A stretch of DNA of 64,000 nt from contig NC_088927.1 of NCBI RefSeq assembly GCF_038396675.1, positions 34,413,001 to 34,477,000 on the forward strand, in the 5' to 3' direction. The notes beneath the pieces were generated by a model, which was not told where the DNA came from, searched no databases, and was given only the letters and a program-made list of their open reading frames with translations. This stretch comes from Hydra vulgaris (Eukaryota > Cnidaria > Hydrozoa > Anthoathecata > Hydridae). Position 1 is the first letter of the stretch, and every line of letters begins with the position of its first letter. Made by a program: the position numbers and the translations under genes. Of the stretch, positions 44,743-64,000 are shown in pieces.

Positions 44743-47572
44743 CCGTAACTTTGGGTAACTTTGCACAATCATGGGTAATATTGCACAACTAAAGTCAAAG
44801 ATATTTTATTCTCTAGCAGTTAAAAATTTTAACAACAACTGCAAAGCACTTTTGAAGTCAGCTGTTTATTCTAGTTTTAATACAAAAATAGTGTAAACAA
44901 GTCATTTTAACGAGATTTCTTTCTACGCAAGTAATTTTACTTAAACATAAAAAAAAGTCACGCAAATGATTTCTTGCAACTTTTATCTGCTAAGCAGATC
45001 AGAATTAGAGCCTAAGGTAAGTAAACAGCATAACATGCTCGTCATAATATTAATTTGAATTATTCTATGTTTTAATGCGATTGTCAGTATAGGTGAAGAA
45101 AAATTACTAAATTTTGTAAATAAATTACTCTTTCGGACTAAATTGGGGTTTTTTTTTGCACATTTGCACAATGTGCAAAATAACCACAACTGTCTTTAAT
45201 CATCTAAAAACAATATTTTTTAAAACTTGAAGTAAATTTTATATATAAGCATAGTTATTACATATATTTTTATTGTTTTTATTAACATTTTTTGCTTATT
45301 CCTAAATAACACTCATGTTTTTTCCAGATGTTAAGTTGATACAAAGCCAGAAAATATAAAGAATATACAAATAATGACCTATCCAAATGTCTTGAAGAGG
45401 TAAAATGTAAAAAGCTGACACAAAAGCAAGCTGCTGCTAAATATGGCATCAGTCGAAGAACGATTTGTTACAAATTAAAAGGAAAACACAACTTAAAACT
45501 TGGTAAACCATACTTCTTTTCCGAATTCGAGGAGGCTGCTTTTGTGAAGTGTACTATTCAATTGAGTTATTTTGGATTTCCAATCGGTAAAGAAGATTTA
45601 CGTCATATTATGAATAACTATCTAATTAGTTCAGGAAAAAAAGTAAAAAAGTTTAAAATCAGTCCTGGGCCTGATTTAGTTAACTCATTTTTACAAAGAC
45701 ATCCACAACTTACAAGTAAATTTATGCCAAACTTAAAAAAATCTCGAGCAATGGTTAATGAAGAAATTTTAAAGAATTATATTCTGCAATTATCAAAAAC
45801 TGTACAAAATGTACCCTCCAAGCAACATATATAATTACGATGAAACAAATTTGAGTGATGATCCAGGTTCAAGAAAATGCTTGGTAAAGATAGGTAATAA
45901 ATACCCAGCAAATATAAGAAACACTTCTACGACAAGTATTTCCATTATGATATCAGGTAATGCTGCAGGTGAAGTTCTACCACCGTTTGTAGTTTATAAA
46001 GCTGTAATTCTGTGGTCAACTTGGTGTGAAGGAGGTCCTAAAGGAGTCAGATACTTTAACACTAAAAGTGGTTGGTTTGACGGAGCAGCTTTTTTCTATA
46101 GTGGTTTTTTTCTATAGTTTTACCTTCTTTAAAAAAAAAAATCAGGAGTTAAAGTTTTGTTAGGCGATAACTTATTCTCTCAAATCTCTCCAAAAGTAAT
46201 TAATGCCTGTGAAAAAAATGAAATACTATTTGTTTGCCTGCCACCTAATAGCGCGCATATAACTCAACCTCTAGATATGGCTTTCTTTAAACCTTTAAAA
46301 ACAGCTTGGCGTAAAATTATCACAGAGTTCTCCTGCTGACTGCACAAAAACATCTCTTGAAAAACGACATGTTCCAGAACTTTTAAAAAAGTTATTGATT
46401 GCTATAGAACCAAATCAGGCTAACAACTTAAAATCAGGTTTTAGAAAGCGTGGTATTCATCCAGTAAATGTCAATCAACTTTTCACACAATTTAGAGAAA
46501 GAGAATTGTACGATAAATTATTTTTAGAAGACAGATTTAAGGTTTTTTTACAAGAAAAGTATAATTCCTTGCAGTCTTCAGAAACCAAACAACGAAAAAA
46601 AAAGCTTTCTCTTCCTGCAGGGAAAAGTGTTGGCACAGAAGATTTAGAACAGTTTAGTAACAGTTTTGATATTGGCTCAAAGCTTGCAACGAAAAAAAAA
46701 CTGAATAAAAACACGAAGAGCATAAAGTAAAAAGTTCAATCTGAAGAAGATCCGAAAGAATGCCATGATCGCAGTTCTAGCTCAAAATCATTGAGTAGCA
46801 TTGAAAATAAACTTGTAAACAAAAATCATAAGAATGAGAAATCAAGTTCAGAAAATTTGAGACATTTGAACATTTTCCTGGACAAATTACAAATGTTATG
46901 GAAAACAGTGCTTATGTGAAGCCAATGGTAAAAATATTAAATGCATGTCTGACACACAAGAAAATTTTTATGAATGGGACAATATTTGTTTCACATTAAG
47001 AAGCCTCAAAAAATAATCTAAACTAGAGAACTTTACAAAGTACCTCTATTAGACTTTCATTTCTGTTGAAGTTTGTTTATTTAGCTTTTATTTTTAATTT
47101 TAAAGATATATAATTGCCTACATTAAAAAGAAACTTTTTGTGTTTTTAGTTTTAAATGTGGTTATGTTTCTTTTATCATATTAAACTTTTAATTAATCTA
47201 AACAATAGTAAATCTGATTTCATTTTATTTTTATTTTTATTCGTCATTAAACTCTCGTTAAAATCTCCTTTAAACAGTATAATAAAAAGCGTTTGAATAG
47301 CAAAGTTCATATAAACGGTAAAGTTTTTTTCAAATTTTGTAAGTCTGTGCAAAGTTATCCAAAACCCTGGTTAACTTAAGACATAATTTAGACACCCATA
47401 AAAAATCCTTCTTAAATGGTTAAAAAAATAAATTCTAACAATAGCAGTTATTGAAAAGTCAAAAGAAAATTTTTGGCATGTTTTTATAAATATTAGAGAA
47501 GTTTTTAGCCAATTTTTAGAAACACAAAGCAAAAAATTCCAACTTTTTGCGCAAAGTTATCCAAAGTTACGG
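44743..47572 (+). mobile_element. pogo-family transposon with intact termini
   Basis: 2,830 bp. Left end CCGTAACTTTGGGTAACTTT, right end the complement of CCGTAACTTTGGATAACTTT. TA flanks both ends (44741-44742 and 47573-47574). Subterminal copies of the TTTGCAC or GCAAAGTTATCC motif lie near both ends (for example 44759-44790 and 47346-47362). Encodes a broken pogo-type transposase. Confidence 0.9.
45329..46730 (+). pseudogene. pogo-type transposase, frameshifted
   Basis: Blocks in order: a psq-type helix-turn-helix, LTQKQAAAKYGISRRTICYK (about 45415-45475); FVKCTIQLSYFGFPIGKEDL; the CENP-B-type region SPGPDLVNSFLQRHPQL; NYDETNLSDDPGSRKCLVK (first Asp, 45833-45890); STTSISIMISGNAAGEVLPP; KSGWFDGAAFF; GDNLFSQISPKVINACEKNE (second Asp, about 46165); PPNSAHITQPLDMAFFKPLK (third Asp, about 46240-46300); and NNLKSGFRKRGIHPVN. 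An early TGA after MLS and frame changes near 45830, 46115 and 46340 break it. The order and DDD signature are those of pogo/Tigger transposases. Confidence 0.85.
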
Positions 47573-47574
47573 TA

Positions 47575-48079
47575 CCGTAAATATAAGACAACAAAAATTA
47601 AAAAACGTAACACTGTATATAAAATGTTTTTCTAAAGACTTAATAAAATATAAATCATCGGTCCTAAAGTCCTACTTTAACTTTTTGTTTTTATATTGGT
47701 TAACAAAAATTAAAAAAAAAGAATTAGTACAAAGAAACTATATTACTAAAAAGCATGCAAGCAAATACGCATAATCCTGAAGCTTTCCTTTTACACCAGC
47801 ATATACCTCAAAGTATTTGAATAATTCTAATAAACCATAATTTTATATAAATATAATTTAAAAAAAAAAAAAAAAGAACTAAAGCAATAACAAGTGGCAC
47901 AATCTTTTTCTAAGATCGTCAAGCCCATAATGACAAACCTCTAATTGTTGGGTAAGTTTAACAGTAGCAATCATTAAAACTTTAAAAAAAGCTGAGCGCT
48001 ACTTCGTTCATCAGTAGTTTTTGCTTCAATTTATTCTTAAACTCATTAAGCGTAGAAATTGTTTTAAGTTCATTAGTTA
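47575..48079. other. spacer, no gene seen
   Basis: AT-rich; a poly-A run at 47860-47875. Part may be 3' untranslated sequence of the minus-strand LINE that follows. Confidence 0.35.
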
Positions 48080-48089
48080 ATATTTTATT

Positions 48090-48890
48090 TCATAATTTCG
48101 GTCCTCTAGTAGAAATTGAAAATTCAGTCGCCGCAAAATAACTTTTGGGTTGAATATAACTGTTATTTGAAAATCTGGTTAGATATCTATTCTGATTTCT
48201 TTTGAATAATAGATAAAATATTTTAGGAGATATATTTTTATTAATTTTGAACATAAATATAAGATATTGATAGACATTTAATTGATAAACATTCACTATA
48301 TTTGAATTAACAAATAATGCTTGGGAGTATGTATAACGGACCACATTGGAAATGATACTGATTGCATGTTTTTGTTTATAAATAGTTTTTTTATTTTATT
48401 TTTATTTGAACAGCACCAAGCAATATTTGCATAATTAAGATGGCAATGAATGAACGAGAAATATAAAAGCTTTAAGCAAGTTGGATTTAAAAAAGACTTA
48501 TCTCTGCATAGAAGGCCTATGTTCCTTGAGATTGTATTTTCGAGATATTGTATGTGATCTCTCCACGTCACATTTTCATCAAGAAGTACGCCGAGAAATT
48601 TTAAATTGGTTTCTCTTTTTATGTCCTGATTAGAAATACAAAGTTTTAGAAGTTTCAAAAGAATTTTATCTCGGTCATGAAAACGATGGAAAATAGTATA
48701 TTTTGTTTTGGTTACATTTAGAGATAATTTGTTTGCATTAAACCATTCAGTAAGATTTAGTAGCTCTTTGTTTGCTGACTTGAACAGAATATTTATTATA
48801 TCATTATGTGCATAAAATAGATTTGTGTCATCTGCAAATAAAATTGTATCTAGTTCAGTACAAGCTTTGCTTAAATATATAACAATAGTA
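48090..48890 (-). pseudogene. CR1/Jockey-like LINE reverse transcriptase, C-terminal part
   Basis: Minus strand, in order: LDTILFADDTNLFYAHNDII (48852-48795; LFADD is the intact catalytic box), LLNLTEWFNANKLSLNVTKT, KFLGVLLDENVTWRDHIQYL, TISRNIGLLCRDKSFLNP, LYFSFIHCHLNYANIAWC; after a frame change near 48300, YTYSQALFVNSNIVNVYQLN and a tail ending STRGPKLW. 5'-truncated as usual for LINEs, with at least one frameshift. Confidence 0.8.
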
Positions 48891-48929
48891 AGTTATATAA
48901 CAATAATAAGTTATATAACAATAGTAGCG

Positions 48930-49974
48930 CAACAGTCTTATATCAAAGTTGTAAATCAAACTCTTTTCTTCTAAGACAAGGAGTAAGACAAGGATCGATT
49001 CTTTCGCCTCACCTTTATAACCTTTACACTGAAAATCTTCTCAAAAATATTAAAAATTAAGGTATTGTCGGCACATCTATATACGGTAACTTTACTGGTG
49101 TGGTAGCATATGCGAATGATATTATACTTTTAAGCTCTACCCTCTCTGGTCTCAAAAAGCTTATAAAAACAAGCAACATTTACTGTAATATTAATTGTAT
49201 TAAACTATATGCCGAAAAAACTGAGTTCTTGATTAGTACAAATAAAGTACAGGTAAAGTACAAATACAAACCAATACGATACCGATTTCTGGTAAAAACA
49301 TAAATCTTAAGAATAAACTTAGACATTTGGGATTCACATGGGATACTGAACATTCAATTTTTGCTTCACTCATACAAACTAATACAAATGTTGATGAAAA
49401 AATCTCAAACTTTAAAGCTGTTGTTCAAACTCTTATTCAATTTGGAATCCGGTTTGCCCACCCAAATTTTATTTCCTATATACATAAATCATTGGCAGTC
49501 CCTACTTTAACTTATGGTATGGAGCCATGTAGAAATAATTCTGCTTTGATGAAAAAGCTAGATATAATTGGAAGGAGTGCGCTAAAGTCGTTTTTGAATG
49601 TTTCAAAACACAGTAGGAACTACGCGGGTTCTCTATTTGGAATTCAGGACATTTCGGAAAGTATTAGACAAAATAAATTAAACTTATTCCTTTGTCTTCT
49701 GAGTCATGGATCAACTGCAGACATCATCTGTTCACAGCCAGAACGCCCTTTACTCCAACATTCGTTTGTTGATGGTGTCCAGGAACTATGCAGTTTTCAG
49801 TTGTTAGATTTTAAGAATTTGATTCAAAATAAAAAGAAGGTAAAAATTGCACCTTTAAAAAGTAAAATTCCCTCCGAGGTTGAACATACATCGAAATATG
49901 CGATAGAGTGCTGGTATGCAAAAGAGCAAAGAGGAACTTTCAAAGATATTCTTGACGAAAAAATTCTGAAGTAA
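48930..49974 (+). pseudogene. second type of LINE reverse transcriptase fragment
   Basis: Begins with LLRQGVRQGSILSPHLYNLY (48965-49025), the GxxQG-type box before the catalytic site, then VVAYANDIILLSSTLSGLKK (49098-49160), where the usual YADD reads YAND. A frameshift near 49300 leads to a 215-codon C-terminal frame (49327-49974) with ISYIHKSLAVPTLTYGMEPC. It differs from the adjacent minus-strand LINE, so two LINE lineages lie back to back. Confidence 0.75.
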
Positions 49975-50296
49975 AAATCGCCGGAAAAAAAATTCTTATT
50001 TTTCTTTTTTACCTTGTAAATTTCATTGGGTGTTAAATAAAATTAAATATAAACTGTGATTTTATTACGACATAATGCTATCAGAATATCGCAGCTTTGT
50101 AACTATCGATACTACTAAGATATATTTAAGGCTGTCGACGGGCACATCGATTACTACACGGGTAGCATTTAGATTTAAAACTTGTTCCATTCATTTTTAT
50201 ACTTTAAAATCATAAATCGTAATATAACGGGTTAACAGTATTTATTTGGCATGTAAAAGAAGATCTTTTTGCTAATAATTTTAGTTGTTACGGATA
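49975..50296. other. LINE 3' flank, no gene seen
   Basis: AT-rich, probably the 3' untranslated part of the preceding LINE and spacer. Confidence 0.3.
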
Positions 50297-50750
50297 GGCC
50301 TGTCAATAAAATGTCTGTCCGGGTACCCGTTAAATGAACGGGAGAGTACCCGTTAAAAAAATAATTCGTTTTATAAAAGCTGTTCTTATAAATAGTCAAT
50401 AAAACTTTCAATTTAATGATTTTACTTATTTAGAAATTTATTTTTCTAAATTTTATTTTACAAAAGAGCTTGGCGATATGACAAATTATAAATATATACT
50501 TTTTGTCCTACTATTTATATTTATATTATGTGTTGTATATTTATATTACGGCTTGAAAGAATTTATACGGTAAAAAAATGAAAAAAAAGTGTCCAGGATA
50601 CACAAGTCTTAACAACAGTTTAGAAATACTTGCGTCTCCAATTCTTCGGGTGTCAAAGATGCACGCCGTTGATTAAACGCACGCGCAGCAGACGAGAAAG
50701 CATACTCTGATTGTACTGTGTCGCATGTATGCACATGTTCTTGCATGCTG
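50297..50750 (-). pseudogene. hAT transposase C-terminal remnant
   Basis: The minus strand encodes CDTVQSEYAFSSAARAFNQR then RASLTPEELETQVFLNCC and stop (ends 50609). This matches the C-terminal hAT dimerisation motif (S/E-x-FS-x-A...R...L.PE.LE..VFL). Sequence near 50297 (TAGGCCTGTCAA, then CCGGGTACCCGTT with inverted repeats of ACGGG) looks like a hAT terminus. The rest of the element was not traced. Confidence 0.6.
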
Positions 50751-51289
50751 AAATAGCACAATTTTCTAACTTTCAGGTTTTTAAACAAGTTAGATAAGTT
50801 TCTGTTTTAAAACATTGTTCTAACAAGTAATAAAAATAATTGTTAAGTAATAATAAATAGGTATCTGAATCAGAAACTTATATAACTTTCCGAATAATAT
50901 ATTTAATGTTTTCAGAAATTCTTGAGGTGATAAGGAAACCGTAATTACTAAATTTTTTAGCAATCTTCTTTAAGGTAAAAATCATGTAGTTTTAATACAT
51001 AAATATATTAGCTCTGATTTAATTTACTTTTGTATTTATAAATAAAAATAGTTAGGCGAACTTTTTCACTATATATGCAGCTGAGCCAGAATTGAATTTT
51101 TTATGTGAATGAGAAAATCTGTGGCTCTGCTATTTGAATCTGGTATATTAATGTTATGATTTTAAAATTTAAATAAAATTAATTGAAGTATGATTCTCTT
51201 TTTGTCACATTACAGTTTCATTCAATGTATTATTGTTTTTTATGTAATTTCAAGTTACTACTTAGTTTCTCCCTATTAATTTTAGATAG

Positions 51290-51920
51290 AGAATGATTGT
51301 TCCAAAAGTAAAGCTGTAATCAATATCATAGACATTAGTGAATCACTTTTTTGTTTTAAAAATCCAGAGTGCGGAGCATCTGAATTGTTAAAACGAAAAA
51401 GGGAACGTAAAAACATTGTAAGTGGAGAGCAGTTCATGTTGTCTACAGGCGGAAACCTCCTAAAGTTGGAGTAAATGCAAATAAGGCGAAAAGAAAGTGA
51501 ATCATTCCAAAACTCATCTCATTCCAAACTATTATGGAGCCATCGAATGTATTAGAACTCTCTAAGAACAATACTAAAAAATTTTGTTCTGCTTTTTGCA
51601 GTAATCTAAGTGGTCTAGAATCAAGAATGTTAAAATGACTGAATTGCAAGAACATCTAGATACTTTATATGAATGTAAAACAGAGATTTTTGACGGTGAT
51701 TAAATATTGTTAGAAATTTAGTTTCTGTCAAAAATACAACTGAATTTATCAAATTTACAATTGAGGAAAGAGGTATTGATCTCCTAATGCAATAGTAAGA
51801 ATATCTATTTATGTTGATCAAAATTTCTTGAAAGTTATCATTAATGTTTTCGATCCAAAAATCATTATTCTTTATCTAAAATATATGAAGAATCTGGTGT
51901 CAAACTAGTGTACTTACAGT
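51290..51920 (+). other. possible decayed protein-coding relic, unidentified
   Basis: Fragments such as AVINIIDISESLFCFKNPEC (51312-51371), then SIYVDQNFLKVIINVFDPK (about 51800-51857), look protein-coding but are split by stops. I do not recognise the family with confidence; a transposon-derived gene is likely given the surroundings. Confidence 0.3.
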
Positions 51921-52461
51921 AAACTCCAAATTGATCGCCAAGTAACAGTGTACGTACCGCCACATAACAGCGTACTTTACCTCTTTATTGATAATTCTGT
52001 AATGTAGAAAAATTTCTTGTAAGTTTTCGAGAAATTTTTTAAGAAAATGTTTCATCATTATTTGCGTAATTCTACAAGCATGCGCAAAATTTTTACGCCT
52101 ACTATTCCTTTATGGTTTTTTTGTAAACTAATACCAATCTTATTTTTTTCTTTTTTTTCAAATTTACAATTAAATGTGTCACTGTCCTATTCAACCAGTC
52201 CCTTTTCCAGATTGTAATGGTCTTTCTACTTTCTACCTTCCTAAGAAATGATATAAAAAAATGATGCAACGAATTATAAAACAATTTATTGTGAACATCA
52301 ACATTTACTTTATTGTTTGGAAACAATTTATTTTTAATTATATTAAAGTAGTTCTACTGATCATGAAATATCAGAAAATATGTTCAATCATCTAACTCGT
52401 AATTTCTCTTCAAACTTACAAATCGCTATTAAGCAAGATGAGGCTGTAAAGCTAGTAAAAA

Positions 52462-61556
<9,095 letters not shown>

Positions 61557-61717
61557 CTTAAAAAACACAAAACAATATTTGCCATAAAATAAAAATGTTT
61601 TTATCATATAAATATTTGTAAATATTTTACAGTGTAAAATAATCTAATAAATCTTATTGTACAAATAATTAAAAACAAAAATATATAAAAATAGACTTTC
61701 TCTTTATATAACATTCA

Positions 61718-61834
61718 AATCGTGATCACGTGATCTTAATATGCCCATCTATTGCTAATCGTGATCACGTGATCTTAATATGCCCATCTATTGCTAATCG
61801 TGATCACGTGATCTTAATATGCCCATCTATTGCT
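61718..61834. repeat. three 39-bp direct repeats with GATCACGTGATC palindrome
   Basis: The unit is AATCGTGATCACGTGATCTT plus AATATGCCCATCTATTGCT, three exact copies. Each has a 12-bp palindrome with a CACGTG E-box at its centre. It is upstream, in MAD1L1 sense, of exon 61556-61419. Confidence 0.95.
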
Positions 61835-61840
61835 AAGCTC

Positions 61841-62714
61841 CATAACAAAAAGGGAAATTTTTTATCAAAATAGGAAATTTTATGCTAACATTAAAAAGTT
61901 TGCTTAAAAGTTTTTTTTTTTAATCAACATTCAAAAACAAATTTTTTTTAATAAATAAAAATAAAATAGTTTTAAATCAAAATTTTAAAATAAATTAAAA
62001 ATAAATTTGATAAAAAATAAGTTGAGATCAATCAACTTGATAAAAAACTTTTCTTCTCGCTACAGTTAAACTATTTTACTTTTGACAGCATTTAGAAAAA
62101 AGATACTAGATGAAAGATAAAGAAAAATCAACTTGATAAAATAAAAGATTTTCTTCTTCTTGCTCAAGTTTTACTTTTGACAGCATTAAAAAAAAAAAAA
62201 AACTGAAAAAAATATAAGCGTTTTACTATTATTTATGTATTTCAAACATATATACTGTCTAATACCAAACTATCAGTTGATATGTATTGTACTGAAAACT
62301 TTGTAATGTTGTAAATGTAACAGTTGATTGTATGTACTGAAAACTTTGCATTTATATCAATTATTTTAAAGTATTTTAATTTTTAGTTGAAACAAACACA
62401 GTCTTGAAAAAAAAAAAAAATTTTTATTGTTTTAGATTCATTTAAACAAATATTTAACAAAGAATCTAGTTTTTCCAATGACTGAAAAGTTTGCAATCTA
62501 AACTTTTTTTCTGTTACTATATTTTTTTATCTTTTCTATGTTCAGCCATTACTATTATCAGCTTTGAGTTTTTAAAAGAACTTATCAACACATTATTTTA
62601 TTACTATGTTGTATTATATTTCAGTTGCAAGTGTAGATTGTGTGTGTTGGACTCTTCTTTTCTTCAACTATTTAGAATTGCTTTTTTAATTGTTGAGAAA
62701 TCTTTAGACATAAT
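61841..62714. other. AT-rich, no exon recognised
   Basis: A block TCAACTTGATAAAA...TTACTTTTGACAGCATT occurs twice (about 62028-62093 and 62128-62187). Nothing else supported. Confidence 0.4.
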
Positions 62715-63400
62715 TAAGATTAAACATGATGAAAACATCATGTTTAAATGAAACATAATAAAAACATCATGTTTAATTAAAACATGATGAAAACACCATA
62801 TTTAATTAAAACACGATGAAAACATCATGTTTAATTAAAACATGATGAAAACATCATGTTTAATTAAAACATGATGAAAACATCATGTTTAATTAAAACA
62901 TGATGAAAGCATCAAATTTAATTAAAACATGATAAAATCAACTTGTTTAATCAAAACATGAGGAAAACGTCATGTTTAATTAAAACATGATGAAAACATC
63001 ATGTTTAATTAAAACATGATGAAAACATCATGTTTAATTAAAACATGATGAAAGCATCAAATTTAATTAAAACATGATAAAATCAACTTGTTTAATCAAA
63101 ACATGAGGAAAACGTCATGTTTAATTAAAACATGATGAAAACGTCATGTTTAGGATTGATAAAACATGAAAAAAAAAGATCATGTTTAAAACATTTAATT
63201 AAAACATGATGAAAACATGTTAATTAAAACATGATGAAAACATTATGTTTAATTAAAACATGATGAAACATGTTTAAGACTGATAAAACATAATGAAAAC
63301 ATCATGTTTGATTAAAACATGATAAAAACATCATATTTAATTAAAACGTGATGAAAACATTATGTTTAAGACTGATAAAACATGATGGAAACATGTTTAA
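62715..63400. repeat. 29-bp palindromic satellite, higher-order structure
   Basis: The basic unit is TTTAATTAAAACATGATG plus AAAACATCATG, over twenty copies with variants. ACATGATG and CATCATGT within a unit are inverted, so each monomer is a small hairpin. A variant set (AAAGCATCAAATTTAATT, AAAATCAACTTGTTTAATC, GAGGAAAACGTCATG) recurs at about 62900 and again at about 63044, giving a 144-bp higher-order period. Confidence 0.95.
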
Positions 63401-64000
63401 TTAACTATACAGAATGTTCAAAAGTGTTACAGATTTTTGAAAACCTAACACACGCAGCTCTTTGGTAAATTAAAAAATTTTAAATTTAATAAAGAATCTA
63501 ATTTACAAAATCATGATTCAATTGCAGCATTTAAAGTTATTTTCAACACTTAAGAAGTAGTTCAAATGTAAATTCTTTTGTTGATGGCTATGCCAAAAAC
63601 AGCAAAATAAAACATTCTTTTTTCATAATAAATAATTTTGGAAGGATAAGAGAGTTGTTTACCTCAAAAATTTCAAAGATTTTTTCAAAAACTCTATACC
63701 TTAAGTTTTCGAAATTGTTAACTAACAAGCAGATTTGTCAATGGATTTTATAAATTGTTTAATTTTTTGGATCCTACAACTTTGTTTCATGACACAGTAG
63801 TTTTTTAACTACTATCTTATGAATAAAAACAAATATCAAGTGATATTTTTACTTTTTATCCAACAACAGTAACATATAAATAGGATCTTTATTATCAACA
63901 TATAATTATATCGTAGAACTAGAATGATCAAAGACATAACTGTTAGATATTACCATTACTCCACAAAGTGATAACATGATGTTTTACTGTTCTTTTTATA
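63401..64000. other. AT-rich, no feature supported
   Basis: No recognised MAD1L1 exon or repeat. A short open stretch at about 63662-63710 (minus) ending in GTAAAC has no clear MAD1 similarity. Confidence 0.35.

Noticed and set aside
62715-63400. CRISPR-like repeat array
   Set aside because: Units are contiguous without unique spacers, and the context is a spliced eukaryotic genome.
63662-63710. Candidate upstream MAD1L1 exon (minus, ending GTAAAC)
   Set aside because: The translation does not resemble the coiled coil expected before the C-terminal domain, and the acceptor is weak.

Overview
The window is AT-rich animal nuclear DNA with spliced genes, very long (TA)n arrays and a dense, mixed load of DNA transposons. 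It looks like Hydra or a close hydrozoan. That assignment is an inference from composition, gene sequences and repeat content; no database search was possible.

Three host genes can be followed by exon homology and matching splice phases. (1) NUDCD3 (NudC-like Hsp90 co-chaperone) is on the minus strand, 34400 down to 15045, in six exons giving a 333-residue protein. (2) RPL10 (ribosomal protein uL16) is on the plus strand, 34777-37680, in four exons giving 216 residues. It lies head-to-head with NUDCD3 across 376 bp. (3) The 3' end of MAD1L1 (spindle checkpoint MAD1) is on the minus strand. Its last two exons, 61419-61556 and 52462-52644, are separated by an 8.8 kb intron full of transposons.

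Region by region. 1-14.5 kb has no host gene that I can recognise. It holds a long foldback, a LINE tail, a complete Transib element with CACAGTG termini and a 5-bp duplication, a tRNA-derived SINE, a cluster of hairpins, and a mariner split by a hAT element with a perfect 8-bp duplication. 15-34.4 kb is NUDCD3. Its introns carry palindromic elements bounded by (TA)n, a TIR element inside a 39-bp minisatellite, SINEs, a LINE relic, a Tigger/pogo derivative and many microsatellites. 34.4-37.7 kb is the divergent promoter and RPL10. 37.7-52.4 kb is transposon-derived: a Mutator-like transposase pseudogene, LINE fragments, a Tc1 copy, a second Transib and a 2.8 kb pogo element. 52.4-61.6 kb is MAD1L1, whose intron holds a decayed Tc1, a second near-identical Tc1 copy flanked by (TA)n, and a 3.8 kb TIR element with an unfamiliar transposase-like protein. 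61.6-64 kb is satellite and AT-rich sequence.

The two most striking observations are these. First, the Transib ends (CACAGTG...CACTGTG, CAATG duplication) flank a broken RAG1-like gene. Second, a 440-bp insertion at 56788-57227 is stitched from three sequences copied without any mismatch from sites 0.4-4 kb away and ends in a 12-bp duplication of the break site, which looks like templated break repair.
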